A model generated the notes under the pieces. The model saw only the letters and a program-made list of their open reading frames with translations, was not told where the DNA came from and made no database searches. The position numbers and the translations under genes are program-made. Positions 1 to 6,818 of a stretch of 17,210 nucleotides of DNA are shown here, piece after piece. The stretch's first letter is position 1. Every line of letters begins with the position of its first letter. This DNA comes from Bacilli bacterium (GTDB taxonomy: Bacteria; Bacillota_I; Bacilli_A; RF39; UBA660), in NCBI GenBank assembly GCA_900757295.1, contig CAAENH010000080.1:1-17210 (forward strand). Direction: 5' to 3'.

Positions 1-246
1 AAAGATGAAATAAGGATAATAATAGTAGATCTAATAAAAGAAGCAGATAAGAGTAAGATAGCAGAATGGAAAGAGATATTTAGCAGTGGAGAAGTAATGA
101 ATAAAAGAGATAAGAGACTACAAGAAGTAGTAGAAGAGATAAAGAGATCTGCTGTTAAAAATTTTTATAAAAACAATGTATCAAAAGATGTAATATGTCA
201 AGGTTTAGAAATACCAAAAAAAGAATTAGAAAATATTTTAAAGTAA
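1..246 (+). CDS. C-terminal fragment of a possible Rpn/PD-(D/E)XK-type transposase
   Basis: This is an open frame from the first base to TAA at 244..246, giving 81 residues with the 5' part outside the window. The fragment is charged and helical. Its last ~30 residues (KNFYKNNVSKDVICQGLEIP and what follows) resemble the C-terminal tail of the Rpn recombination-promoting nuclease/putative transposase family, where a short helix-turn-helix-like segment of the type 'KNLLKEGVSIEKIAKITGLS' closes the protein. No catalytic residues are present in this part, so the assignment rests on the tail alone. Codon use up to about base 150 is rich in AAG, GAG, AGA and GTA, unlike recX downstream, which may mean recent transfer. 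It could equally be the tail of an unrelated coiled-coil protein. Confidence 0.45.
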   Translation, partial: KDEIRIIIVDLIKEADKSKIAEWKEIFSSGEVMNKRDKRLQEVVEEIKRSAVKNFYKNNVSKDVICQGLEIPKKELENILK

Positions 247-270
247 TGTTAAAAGAAGCATTATTTTTAA

Positions 271-300
271 TTGACGAAAAAATGTTTGCTATGATATATT
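271..300 (+). promoter_or_regulatory. Probable promoter of recX
   Basis: TTGACG at 271..276 matches the -35 consensus at 5 of 6 bases. TATATT at 295..300 matches the -10 at 5 of 6 and is preceded by TG one base upstream (extended -10). The spacer is 18 bp. Transcription would begin close to base 307, immediately before the AGGTGA ribosome binding site, so the leader would be very short; this lowers confidence. Confidence 0.4.
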
Positions 301-318
301 TATTTTAGGTGATAATTA

Positions 319-1092
319 GTGAAGATAATAGCTTATAAAAAAATTAATATTAATGAATATTTAATAAAATTACAAAATCATAGTGAAATAAAATTATATG
401 ATGATACAATAATAAAATTTGATTTACTTTTATTAAAAGAAATAGATGAAAATAAATTAAAAGAAATAATAGATTATAATAACACTTTATCTGCATATTT
501 CTTAGCAATAAAGTATTTGACAAAAAAACAAAGATGTAAAAAAGAAACCAGCGATTATTTAATAAAAAAAGAATTTTCCAAAAATACAATTGAATTAGTT
601 ATTAAAAGATTAGAAAAAGAAGGATATATAAATGATATAAAATATGTAAATGCTTATATAAATGATCAAATTAATTTAACACTTAATGGCCCTAATAAAA
701 TTAAACAAAATTTAAAAAAACTAAATATAAAAGAAGATATAATTAGTGAAAGAATAGAACAAATAGATGATGAAATATTTACTCAGAAGATTGAAAAAAT
801 AGTTGAAAAGAGAATTAAAACAAATAAAAAATCTAATCAAATTTTTAAGAATGAATTAAAAAATTATTTATTAAATCAAGGATATTTAAAAGAACAATTT
901 TCTAATATAGTAAATAATATTAATATAGATGATAATACTAATTTTTTTAAAAAGGCTAATATTATTTATAAAAAATTAACAAGAAAATATGAAGGAAATG
1001 AATTAAAAATGCAATTAAAAAATAAATTATACATGCAAGGATTTTCCTTAGAACAAATCAATAATTATATAGAAAGTATAACTACAGATTAA
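319..1092 (+). CDS. recX: RecX family regulatory protein
   Basis: RecX proteins bind RecA filaments and modulate recombination and the SOS response in the cytoplasm. The 257-residue product has the family layout. An N-terminal beta-rich stretch (residues 1-40) is followed by RecX three-helix repeats; the first, around residues 58-120, carries the hallmark pattern of A..YL..R (AIKYLTKKQRCKKE), then an IE..I.RLE..GYI.D segment, then NGPNKIKQNLKKLNI. Later repeats (about 140-257) are more degenerate, as usual in RecX of low-GC Gram-positives, where 250-270 residues is typical. The start is GTG with AGGTGA six bases upstream; the N-terminal residues fit the family, so no later ATG is preferred. 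The stop codon overlaps a possible ATG of the next frame (TAATG), and the two genes are likely co-transcribed. No partner recA is in the window. Confidence 0.85.
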   Translation: MKIIAYKKININEYLIKLQNHSEIKLYDDTIIKFDLLLLKEIDENKLKEIIDYNNTLSAYFLAIKYLTKKQRCKKETSDYLIKKEFSKNTIELVIKRLEKEGYINDIKYVNAYINDQINLTLNGPNKIKQNLKKLNIKEDIISERIEQIDDEIFTQKIEKIVEKRIKTNKKSNQIFKNELKNYLLNQGYLKEQFSNIVNNINIDDNTNFFKKANIIYKKLTRKYEGNELKMQLKNKLYMQGFSLEQINNYIESITTD

Positions 1093-1103
1093 TGGTGAAA
1101 TGT

Positions 1104-1610
1104 ATGAAAAAATTATATATAGATTTTGATGGAGTGATTTTAAACACAATTGAAAAATCATATGAAATATTAAAGAATAAAAACATTAATACCAAAGATT
1201 TTATAGAAGTAACTAAATTTTATCGCTCACTAAATTGGAATGAATTTATTAAAGAATGTAATCAAATTAATGATTCTATTTTATGCCTAAAAAAGTTAAT
1301 TGATTCTAAAATGTTTGATGTAAATATATTAACCCATGTAAATACTAAAGAAGAATCTATTGCAAAAAAAGAATATTTAGAACAATATTTTAATGATATA
1401 AAGTTTATAGCTGTAGATAGAAATATTGCCAAAACTGATGCTGTAGAAGCTAACAATGCTATTTTAGTTGATGACTTTAAAGAAAATTTAATTGATTGGG
1501 AAAATCATGGTGGAATAGGAATCCACTTTGATGAAAATTTAAAGAAAAGCAAATTTAAAGTGATTAATAGATTAGATGAATTAATAAATGTTTTTTCTTC
1601 TCAAGAATAG
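1104..1610 (+). CDS. HAD-superfamily hydrolase, 5'(3')-deoxyribonucleotidase-like
   Basis: A 168-residue protein with the complete catalytic set of a haloacid-dehalogenase phosphatase: motif I DFDGV (nucleophile D7, acid D9), motif II Thr77 in ILTHVN, motif III Lys110 in NIAKTDAV, and motif IV D123-D124 in ILVDDFKENL. The small size, the absence of a large cap and the order of motifs resemble NT5C-type 5'(3')-deoxyribonucleotidases and related uncharacterised HAD proteins, so a nucleotide or other small phosphomonoester is the probable substrate (inference). I chose ATG 1104 because GGTGA lies five bases upstream; an ATG at 1092 in the same frame overlaps the recX stop but has no ribosome binding site of its own and would add four residues. 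It is probably expressed as the second gene of the recX transcript. Confidence 0.75.
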   Translation: MKKLYIDFDGVILNTIEKSYEILKNKNINTKDFIEVTKFYRSLNWNEFIKECNQINDSILCLKKLIDSKMFDVNILTHVNTKEESIAKKEYLEQYFNDIKFIAVDRNIAKTDAVEANNAILVDDFKENLIDWENHGGIGIHFDENLKKSKFKVINRLDELINVFSSQE

Positions 1611-1626
1611 ATAATTTTAGTATAAT
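1598..1626 (+). promoter_or_regulatory. Possible lepA promoter
   Basis: A perfect TATAAT at 1621..1626 lies 22 bases before the lepA start. The hexamer at 1598..1603 (TTCTCA) is only a 4/6 match to a -35 at 17-bp spacing and overlaps the end of the upstream gene. Leader length would be about 15 bases, just enough to include the ribosome binding site. Confidence 0.35.
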
Positions 1627-1647
1627 AATCTAGTAATGAGGGATTTT

Positions 1648-3444
1648 ATGAAACAAGAAAATATTAGAAACTTTTCAATAATAGCACATATAGATCATGG
1701 TAAAAGTACTTTAGCTGATCGTATTTTAGAACTAACTGGTAATGTGTCTAAGCATGACATGAAAGATCAATTATTAGATAGTATGGATTTAGAAAGAGAA
1801 AGAGGAATAACTATAAAACTAAATGCTGTTTCTCTAAATTACAAATATAATAATGAAGTTTATAAATTACATTTAATAGATACTCCGGGTCATGTTGATT
1901 TTTCTTATGAAGTATCACGTAGTTTAGCTGCTTGTGAAGGTGCGATTTTAGTTGTTGATGCAGCTCAAGGTATAGAAGCGCAAACGTTAGCTAATCTTTA
2001 TTTAGCATTAAATAACAATTTAACTATAATACCTGTTATAAATAAAATAGATCTTCCCAATGCTGATATTGAAAAAGTAAGTCAAGAATTATGTAATGTT
2101 TTAGGTTTTAAAAAAGATGAAATTATATTGTGTAGTGGGAAAACTGGACAAGGTGTAGACGATCTTTTAAAAGCTGTAGTTAATAGAATACAACCACCAA
2201 AAATAAATAATGATGGTCCAACAAGAGCATTAATATTTGATTCATATTTTGATGCCTATCGTGGAGTAATTGCTCATGTTAGAATAGTTGATGGAACATT
2301 AAAATTACATGATAAAATCAAAATGATGGCTACAAATTTTGAATGTGAGATTGTAGAGTTGGGAGTTAATACTCCAAAAGAAATAAAAAAAGATAAATTA
2401 GTTAGTGGTGAAGTTGGATGGATATCTGCTAGTATCAAAGATATAAGTAAAGTTCATGTTGGTGATACTATTACATTATCTTCAAAACCAGCAGAAGAAA
2501 TGTTACCGGGATATCAGCCAATGAAACCAATGGTTTATTCTGGATTATTTCCAATAGAACCTAATAAATTTACAGCTTTAAGGGAAGCTTTGGAAAAACT
2601 AAAATTAAATGATGCTTCATTAGTATTCGAACCAGAAACTTCAGATGCTTTAGGGTTTGGTTTTAGATGTGGCTTTTTAGGATTATTACATATGGAAATA
2701 ATAATGAGTAGAATTGAAAGAGAATTCAACATTGATATAATAGCAACATCGCCATCTGTTATATATGAGGTTACATTAACTAATGGAAATGTCTTAATGA
2801 TAGATTCACCAAATAAAATGCCGGATAGAGCAACAATTGCTGATATAAAAGAACCTTTTATAAAAACTAATATTTTTGTTCCAAGTGAATATATTGGGCC
2901 CATTATGGAATTGTGTCAGGATAAAAGAGGCATTTATGAATCTATGGAATATATTGATGAAACAAGAATTAATATTCATTATAAACTACCACTTTGTGAA
3001 ATAGTTTATGACTTTTTTGATAAACTAAAAAGTTCTACTAAAGGATACGCGTCATTTGATTATGAATATTCAGGTTATGAATCTAGTAATTTAGTTAAGA
3101 TGGATATTTTACTTAACGGTCAAATAGTAGATGCATTATCTACAATTGTACATAAAGATTTTGCTTACAATCGTGGAAAGACAATAGTTGAGAATTTAAA
3201 AGAATTAATTCCTAGACAAATGTTTCAAGTTCCAATTCAAGCTTCCATAGGATCTAAAATAATAGCTAGAGAAAATATTTCTGCTATGAGAAAAAACGTT
3301 CTTGCAAAATGTTATGGTGGAGATATTACTAGAAAAAGAAAATTACTTGAAAAGCAAAAAGAAGGTAAAAAAAGAATGAAAATGGTAGGTAATGTTGAAA
3401 TACCACAAGAAGCATTCTTATCAGTATTAAAATCAGAAAAATAG
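1648..3444 (+). CDS. lepA: Elongation factor 4 (LepA), ribosome-associated GTPase
   Basis: LepA/EF4 is a translational GTPase that binds the ribosome and acts in back-translocation or subunit maturation. The 598-residue length matches the family. The GTPase domain shows G1 AHIDHGKST (13-21), the switch I segment ERERGITIK (49-57), G3 DTPGH (78-82), G4 NKID (132-135) and a G5-like CSGKTG in place of the usual SAKTG. EF-G-like domains follow, and the LepA-specific C-terminal region is present, with [20 protein letters not shown] and [16 protein letters not shown]. The start at 1648 is preferred over ATG 1636 because GAGGG sits seven bases before it and the residues from 1648 match the usual LepA N-terminus. 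It is followed by hemW, as in Bacillus and many Bacillota, although hemW also has its own promoter. Confidence 0.97.
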   Translation: MKQENIRNFSIIAHIDHGKSTLADRILELTGNVSKHDMKDQLLDSMDLERERGITIKLNAVSLNYKYNNEVYKLHLIDTPGHVDFSYEVSRSLAACEGAILVVDAAQGIEAQTLANLYLALNNNLTIIPVINKIDLPNADIEKVSQELCNVLGFKKDEIILCSGKTGQGVDDLLKAVVNRIQPPKINNDGPTRALIFDSYFDAYRGVIAHVRIVDGTLKLHDKIKMMATNFECEIVELGVNTPKEIKKDKLVSGEVGWISASIKDISKVHVGDTITLSSKPAEEMLPGYQPMKPMVYSGLFPIEPNKFTALREALEKLKLNDASLVFEPETSDALGFGFRCGFLGLLHMEIIMSRIEREFNIDIIATSPSVIYEVTLTNGNVLMIDSPNKMPDRATIADIKEPFIKTNIFVPSEYIGPIMELCQDKRGIYESMEYIDETRINIHYKLPLCEIVYDFFDKLKSSTKGYASFDYEYSGYESSNLVKMDILLNGQIVDALSTIVHKDFAYNRGKTIVENLKELIPRQMFQVPIQASIGSKIIARENISAMRKNVLAKCYGGDITRKRKLLEKQKEGKKRMKMVGNVEIPQEAFLSVLKSEK

Positions 3445-3467
3445 TTTACATACCATTTACTATTTTG

Positions 3468-3495
3468 TTTACAAAATGTTTATAAATGTTATAAT
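3468..3495 (+). promoter_or_regulatory. Promoter of hemW
   Basis: TTTACA (3468..3473, 5/6) and TATAAT (3490..3495, 6/6) are separated by 16 bp, and TG one base before the -10 makes it an extended -10. It lies 21 bases upstream of the hemW start, so hemW can be transcribed independently of lepA. Confidence 0.7.
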
Positions 3496-3516
3496 TAAAT
3501 AAAGTTGGTGGTTTAT

Positions 3517-4599
3517 ATGAAAAGTGCTTATATTCATATTCCTTTTTGCAAATCTATATGTTCTTACTGCGATTTTTGTAAAATGAATTATCAAAAAGAA
3601 TGGATAGAAGTCTATTTAGATGTTTTAAAAGAAGAGATTGAAGAAAAATATGCAGATGAATATTTAGATACTATATATATTGGAGGAGGAACTCCTTCTT
3701 GCTTAAGTAAAGAAGAATTAAATAAGTTATTTGATATTATTAAAATATTTAACTTAAATGAAGAATATGAATTTACTTTTGAATGTAATGTAAATGATAT
3801 TACAGAAGAATTACTTAATATATTAAAAGAAAACCAAGTTAATAGATTAAGCATTGGCGTAGAATCATTTAACAATAATAATTTAAAATTAATTGAAAGA
3901 AAGCATACATTTGAAGATGCATTAACTAAAATAAACTTAGTAAAAAATTATGGATTTAATAATATTAATGTTGACTTAATTTATGCATTACCTGAAGAAA
4001 CTTTATCTACTGTAAAAAAAGATATTAATCAATTATTAAAATTAGATATTCCTCATATTAGTACTTATTCCTTAATAATAGAAGAACATACTAAGTTAAA
4101 AATAAAAGGAATTAAAGAAATTGATCAAGATTTAGATGCTAAAATGTATGAATATATTGTAAAAAAATTAACTAATAATAATTATAATCATTATGAAATA
4201 AGTAATTTTGCCAAAAAAGGCTATGAATCTAGACATAATTTGACTTATTGGAATAATGAGTACTATTATGGATTTGGCTTAGGTGCGCATGGATATGTTC
4301 ATGGTGTCAGATATGAAAATACAAGATCTTTCCATGATTATTTAAACGGAAACTATATTTTAGAAGAAAATATATTATCAAAACAACAAATAATGGAAAA
4401 TGAACTAATGCTAGGCTTGAGAAAAACAAAAGGTATTAATTTAAATGAATTCTTTAATAAATATGACATTAATTTACAAGATGTTTTTGATATTAAACCA
4501 TTACTAAAAACTAAAGACTTAATATATAAAAATGGCAATATTTTCGTTAATCCATCAAAACTATATGTCATGAATGAAATTTTATTGAAACTCATATAG
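3517..4599 (+). CDS. hemW: Radical SAM heme chaperone HemW
   Basis: A 360-residue HemN/HemW-family radical SAM protein. The iron-sulfur motif CX3CX2C is at C11, C15 and C18 within HIPFCKSICSYCDF; a further Cys follows at 21. SAM-binding YIGGGTPS is at 54-61. Family segments IGVESF, VDLIYALPEET, STYSLIIEE, HYEISNFA and LTYWNNEYYYGFGLGAHGY are all present in order. In other bacteria HemW binds heme and delivers it to haem proteins; it lacks coproporphyrinogen dehydrogenase activity despite its resemblance to HemN. The usual Bacillota neighbour lepA lies upstream. The start at 3517 is preferred over an in-frame TTG at 3505 because GGTGG is five bases upstream of the ATG. The stop codon is inside the terminator stem. 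Confidence 0.93.
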   Translation: MKSAYIHIPFCKSICSYCDFCKMNYQKEWIEVYLDVLKEEIEEKYADEYLDTIYIGGGTPSCLSKEELNKLFDIIKIFNLNEEYEFTFECNVNDITEELLNILKENQVNRLSIGVESFNNNNLKLIERKHTFEDALTKINLVKNYGFNNINVDLIYALPEETLSTVKKDINQLLKLDIPHISTYSLIIEEHTKLKIKGIKEIDQDLDAKMYEYIVKKLTNNNYNHYEISNFAKKGYESRHNLTYWNNEYYYGFGLGAHGYVHGVRYENTRSFHDYLNGNYILEENILSKQQIMENELMLGLRKTKGINLNEFFNKYDINLQDVFDIKPLLKTKDLIYKNGNIFVNPSKLYVMNEILLKLI

Positions 4600-4622
4600 A
4601 AAGTAAAGTACTTTCTTTTTTT
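4598..4622 (+). terminator. Intrinsic terminator after hemW
   Basis: An 8-bp perfect stem (AGAAAGTA, loop AAG, TACTTTCT) is followed by a run of T to 4622. The stem begins within the hemW stop codon. It isolates the lepA-hemW transcript from the surface-protein promoter just downstream. Confidence 0.85.
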
Positions 4623-4636
4623 GTTTTCTTTTTTAG

Positions 4637-4664
4637 TTGACAATCAATCGGGGGGGGGTATCAT
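4637..4664 (+). promoter_or_regulatory. Promoter with poly-G spacer, predicted phase-variable
   Basis: A perfect -35 TTGACA (4637..4642) and a -10 TATCAT (4659..4664, 5/6) are separated by 16 bp: seven ordinary bases and then nine consecutive G. Gain of one G would give the optimal 17-bp spacing and loss of one a poor 15 bp. The layout is the same as known phase-variable promoters such as meningococcal porA (poly-G between -35 and -10). It lies 34 bp upstream of the start of the secreted protein at 4698..6707, which has AGGGAG seven bases before its ATG. Confidence 0.75.
4650..4658 (+). repeat. G9 mononucleotide tract
   Basis: Nine consecutive G lie in an otherwise very AT-rich sequence. This is the longest G or C run I see in the window; the next is six G at 6588..6593. 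Runs of this length are slippage-prone during replication. Its position exactly inside a promoter spacer makes a chance origin unlikely. Confidence 0.9.
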
Positions 4665-4697
4665 ATTACTATAGATAAAAATAGAGGGAGTAGTAAT

Positions 4698-6707
4698 ATG
4701 GTAGAGAAATTAAAAAAGATAAAAACTAAACAAATAGTAATGTTTAGTGTACTAGCATTTATGCTAGTATTAGTTGTAGGAACAACCTATGCTTATTTTA
4801 CAGCAAAAGTAATAGGAAATGATGAAGCAAAAAACACTCAAGTATATGCAGGAATAATGAGTTTAAAACTAGATGGAACTCAAGAATTAAACGCAAGTAA
4901 TATGCTACCAGGAGCAAGCAAAGAAGTAGAGTTTAGTGTGGAAAACACAGGAACACTAACAACAACATATGAACTAGATATGAAAAATGTATATAATGAT
5001 TTTGTAAACAAAGATGAGCTAATTTATACTCTAGAACAAGATGGAACAATTATTTTAAATGAAACAGAAGCACCAAGTAAAGATGATGCCATATTACCAG
5101 CAGTAGTAATAAATCCAGGCGAGAAACAGATATATAAATTAAAATTAACATTTAAAGAAACTGGGAAAGATCAAAATAATAACCAAAATAAAACATTTAC
5201 AGGAAAAATTCAAATAGATAGTGCAGATAAAAGTAATTATCTAGCAGCAAAAATATTAATTAGTAATTCATTTGTAGGAAGTGATAGTGATATACCTAAT
5301 GCCAATACAAAAAGTAATAACTACCCTACTAGTGGAGAATTTTTAAATACCTCAATATATACTACAAATGTTCAATATAAAAATTTAACGACAGCACATT
5401 CATCTATAACAGGCAATAAAATAATAGGAGATGGATATAGAATAGATCAAAAAACAGGGAAATTTTATTTAACTAATGCCAAATTAGATCAAGCATTTAC
5501 TAAAGACACAATTGGTAAATATTATTGTGCAAAAATTCGCTATATTGCTAGTAATTCAGCAGGACCATGTTTGAAAATAGTTCGTATAGAAGAAGTAAAA
5601 GAAAGTGACGCAACAGCCAATTATACAGAAAAAGAACCAGTAGAAGATACAACAGAAATGTCTAGTAATCAAGATAAAATAGTTGGAGAAAGCTATACAT
5701 TTGATGCAAATACAGGAAAGTATAAAATAACTAATCCAATAACAAATGTAAATTATGGTAGTGAATATGTAAATTATTATACATGTAATACTGCAGAAGA
5801 AACATGTACCACAATGTATAAAATAACTAAAGTTGAAGAAGGAAAAATAACATCATCTTTAAAATACACAAGATCAGCCAATATTAATAAAGTAACAAAA
5901 GGACAAGTATATACAGCTACTTTAGATTTAAATGGAAGAAAAAGTGGGATATTTAGTACAAATGATGATGAAGGAAGAAGTTATTATTTTAGAGGAGAAA
6001 TAACAAATAATTATGTATCATTTGCAGGCAGAAAATGGCAGATAGTAAGAATCAATGGAAATGGATCAATAAGATTAATAAGTGAAGAAAGTATAGGAGG
6101 AAGTGTATTTACAAATATAACAGATAATATAAAAGCAGCAGGGTATACATATGATAATGATCATATTTGTACTAGTGAAAACCAATGTACAACAAATAGT
6201 GGAACAAGTAGTGTAATAAAAGAATATTTAGAAGAATGGTATAATTCAAACTTAAGTAATTATGATCAAGAAATAGAACTAGAAAACTATTGTAATGATA
6301 CGACTTTTAGTGAAACGACTGATAATACATCATTTGGAATTAATGATAGAATGGCTAATGGAACGCCAACCTTAAAATGTCCAAATACAAAAGAGACATA
6401 TGGTGGAAGTTATCAACTAAAAATAGGATTATTAAGTGGAGATGAGATGATTTTTTCAGGATTAGGTGATCAGAAACAATATGGATTTTTAAATAATAAA
6501 AATAATTATTGGTGGTATATGTCACCAGGATATATTGCGGATTATGATTATATATATGTTCGTCAATATAGCAATGCTACTCATTTTGGGGGGCAACGTG
6601 ATTTTCAACAAAATGATGATCCTGTTTTTCCCGTAATAAACTTAAAATCAGATATTCAAATAACAGGTGGGGATGGAAGCAAATCTAATCCATATATAGT
6701 AGAATAA
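4698..6707 (+). CDS. Secreted TasA/camelysin-like protein with C-terminal lectin-like domain
   Basis: A 669-residue exported protein. Residues 1-38 form a SipW-type signal: a basic start, a hydrophobic core (13-31) and GTTYAYFTAKVIGND, as in TasA and camelysin-like proteins that need the SipW peptidase. Residues ~40-180 look like the TasA/camelysin beta-sandwich (LPGASKEVEFSVENTGTL). Two diverged copies of a ~80-residue module follow, near 243-325 and 328-400. Each has a G.GY..D..TGK(F/Y) start, a Cys pair and a (K/T)I..VE segment. From about 430 to the end is a lectin-like domain (FAGRKWQIVRI, WWYMSP, FPVINLKSDI, GDGSKSNPYIVE). There is no LPXTG anchor, so it may assemble into fibres or stay on the cell by contacts. 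Codons mostly end in A (GCA, ACA, GTA, AGA, GGA), unlike neighbouring housekeeping genes, which suggests acquisition. It is monocistronic, between two terminators. I do not recognise a specific function; binding or adhesion is inference. Confidence 0.8.
   Translation: MVEKLKKIKTKQIVMFSVLAFMLVLVVGTTYAYFTAKVIGNDEAKNTQVYAGIMSLKLDGTQELNASNMLPGASKEVEFSVENTGTLTTTYELDMKNVYNDFVNKDELIYTLEQDGTIILNETEAPSKDDAILPAVVINPGEKQIYKLKLTFKETGKDQNNNQNKTFTGKIQIDSADKSNYLAAKILISNSFVGSDSDIPNANTKSNNYPTSGEFLNTSIYTTNVQYKNLTTAHSSITGNKIIGDGYRIDQKTGKFYLTNAKLDQAFTKDTIGKYYCAKIRYIASNSAGPCLKIVRIEEVKESDATANYTEKEPVEDTTEMSSNQDKIVGESYTFDANTGKYKITNPITNVNYGSEYVNYYTCNTAEETCTTMYKITKVEEGKITSSLKYTRSANINKVTKGQVYTATLDLNGRKSGIFSTNDDEGRSYYFRGEITNNYVSFAGRKWQIVRINGNGSIRLISEESIGGSVFTNITDNIKAAGYTYDNDHICTSENQCTTNSGTSSVIKEYLEEWYNSNLSNYDQEIELENYCNDTTFSETTDNTSFGINDRMANGTPTLKCPNTKETYGGSYQLKIGLLSGDEMIFSGLGDQKQYGFLNNKNNYWWYMSPGYIADYDYIYVRQYSNATHFGGQRDFQQNDDPVFPVINLKSDIQITGGDGSKSNPYIVE
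6531..6632 (+). other. Candidate hypervariable cassette in the lectin-like domain
   Basis: These 34 codons lie between the conserved WWYMSPG and VINLKSD segments. Twenty-four end in T, and their first two bases cover many combinations (TAT, GAT, GTT, CGT, GCT, ACT, CAT, TTT, CCT, AAT). GCG, GGG GGG and CCC also occur. Most of the gene uses GTA, AGA, GCA, ACA, CCA and GGA for the same residues; two CGN codons at 5538 and 5583 are exceptions. NNT diversity is what adenine-directed mutagenesis of AAT codons would leave. A cassette brought in by recombination from a paralogue is the main alternative. No template repeat was seen in the window. Confidence 0.45.
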
Positions 6708-6724
6708 TATTAGTAAAAAATAGT

Positions 6725-6753
6725 AAAGTGTACTAAACAATAGTACGCTTTTT
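6725..6753 (+). terminator. Intrinsic terminator after the surface-protein gene
   Basis: An 11-bp stem, 6725..6735 paired with 6741..6751 with one G-T wobble and loop AACAA, ends in a run of T (6749..6753). It starts 18 bases after the stop codon. Confidence 0.85.
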
Positions 6754-6763
6754 CTGCATTCTT

Positions 6764-6772
6764 TGATATAAT
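6764..6772 (+). promoter_or_regulatory. Extended -10 promoter of thyX-tmk
   Basis: TGATATAAT is a perfect extended -10 (TG, one base, TATAAT at 6767..6772). No convincing -35 is visible at 16-18 bp because that position falls in the terminator stem, which is tolerated for extended -10 promoters. It lies about 47 bases before the thyX start. Confidence 0.55.
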
Positions 6773-6818
6773 AAAAATGAAAAGAATATTATTGGGGAAT
6801 AAAAAATAGGGAGGATTT

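Noticed and set aside
1092..1103. Earlier ATG for the HAD hydrolase, overlapping the recX stop
   Set aside because: No ribosome binding site precedes it, whereas GGTGA is well placed for the ATG at 1104.
1636..1647. Earlier ATG for lepA
   Set aside because: The ribosome binding site GAGGG lies after this ATG and serves 1648; LepA homologues start at the equivalent of 1648.
2535..2903. Antisense reading frame inside lepA
   Set aside because: It is the mirror of a strongly conserved gene, without a ribosome binding site or recognisable protein.
3438..3466. Terminator between lepA and hemW
   Set aside because: A 7-bp A/T-rich stem with a 15-base loop is too weak; the T-rich part coincides with the hemW -35 region.
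4353..4643. Antisense reading frame across the hemW end
   Set aside because: It crosses a terminator and shadows the conserved HemW C-terminus; no start signal.
4650..4658. G9 tract as a sequencing or assembly artefact only
   Set aside because: The exact count may be uncertain, but a run of this kind positioned within a promoter spacer is better explained by biology; the length needs read-level confirmation.
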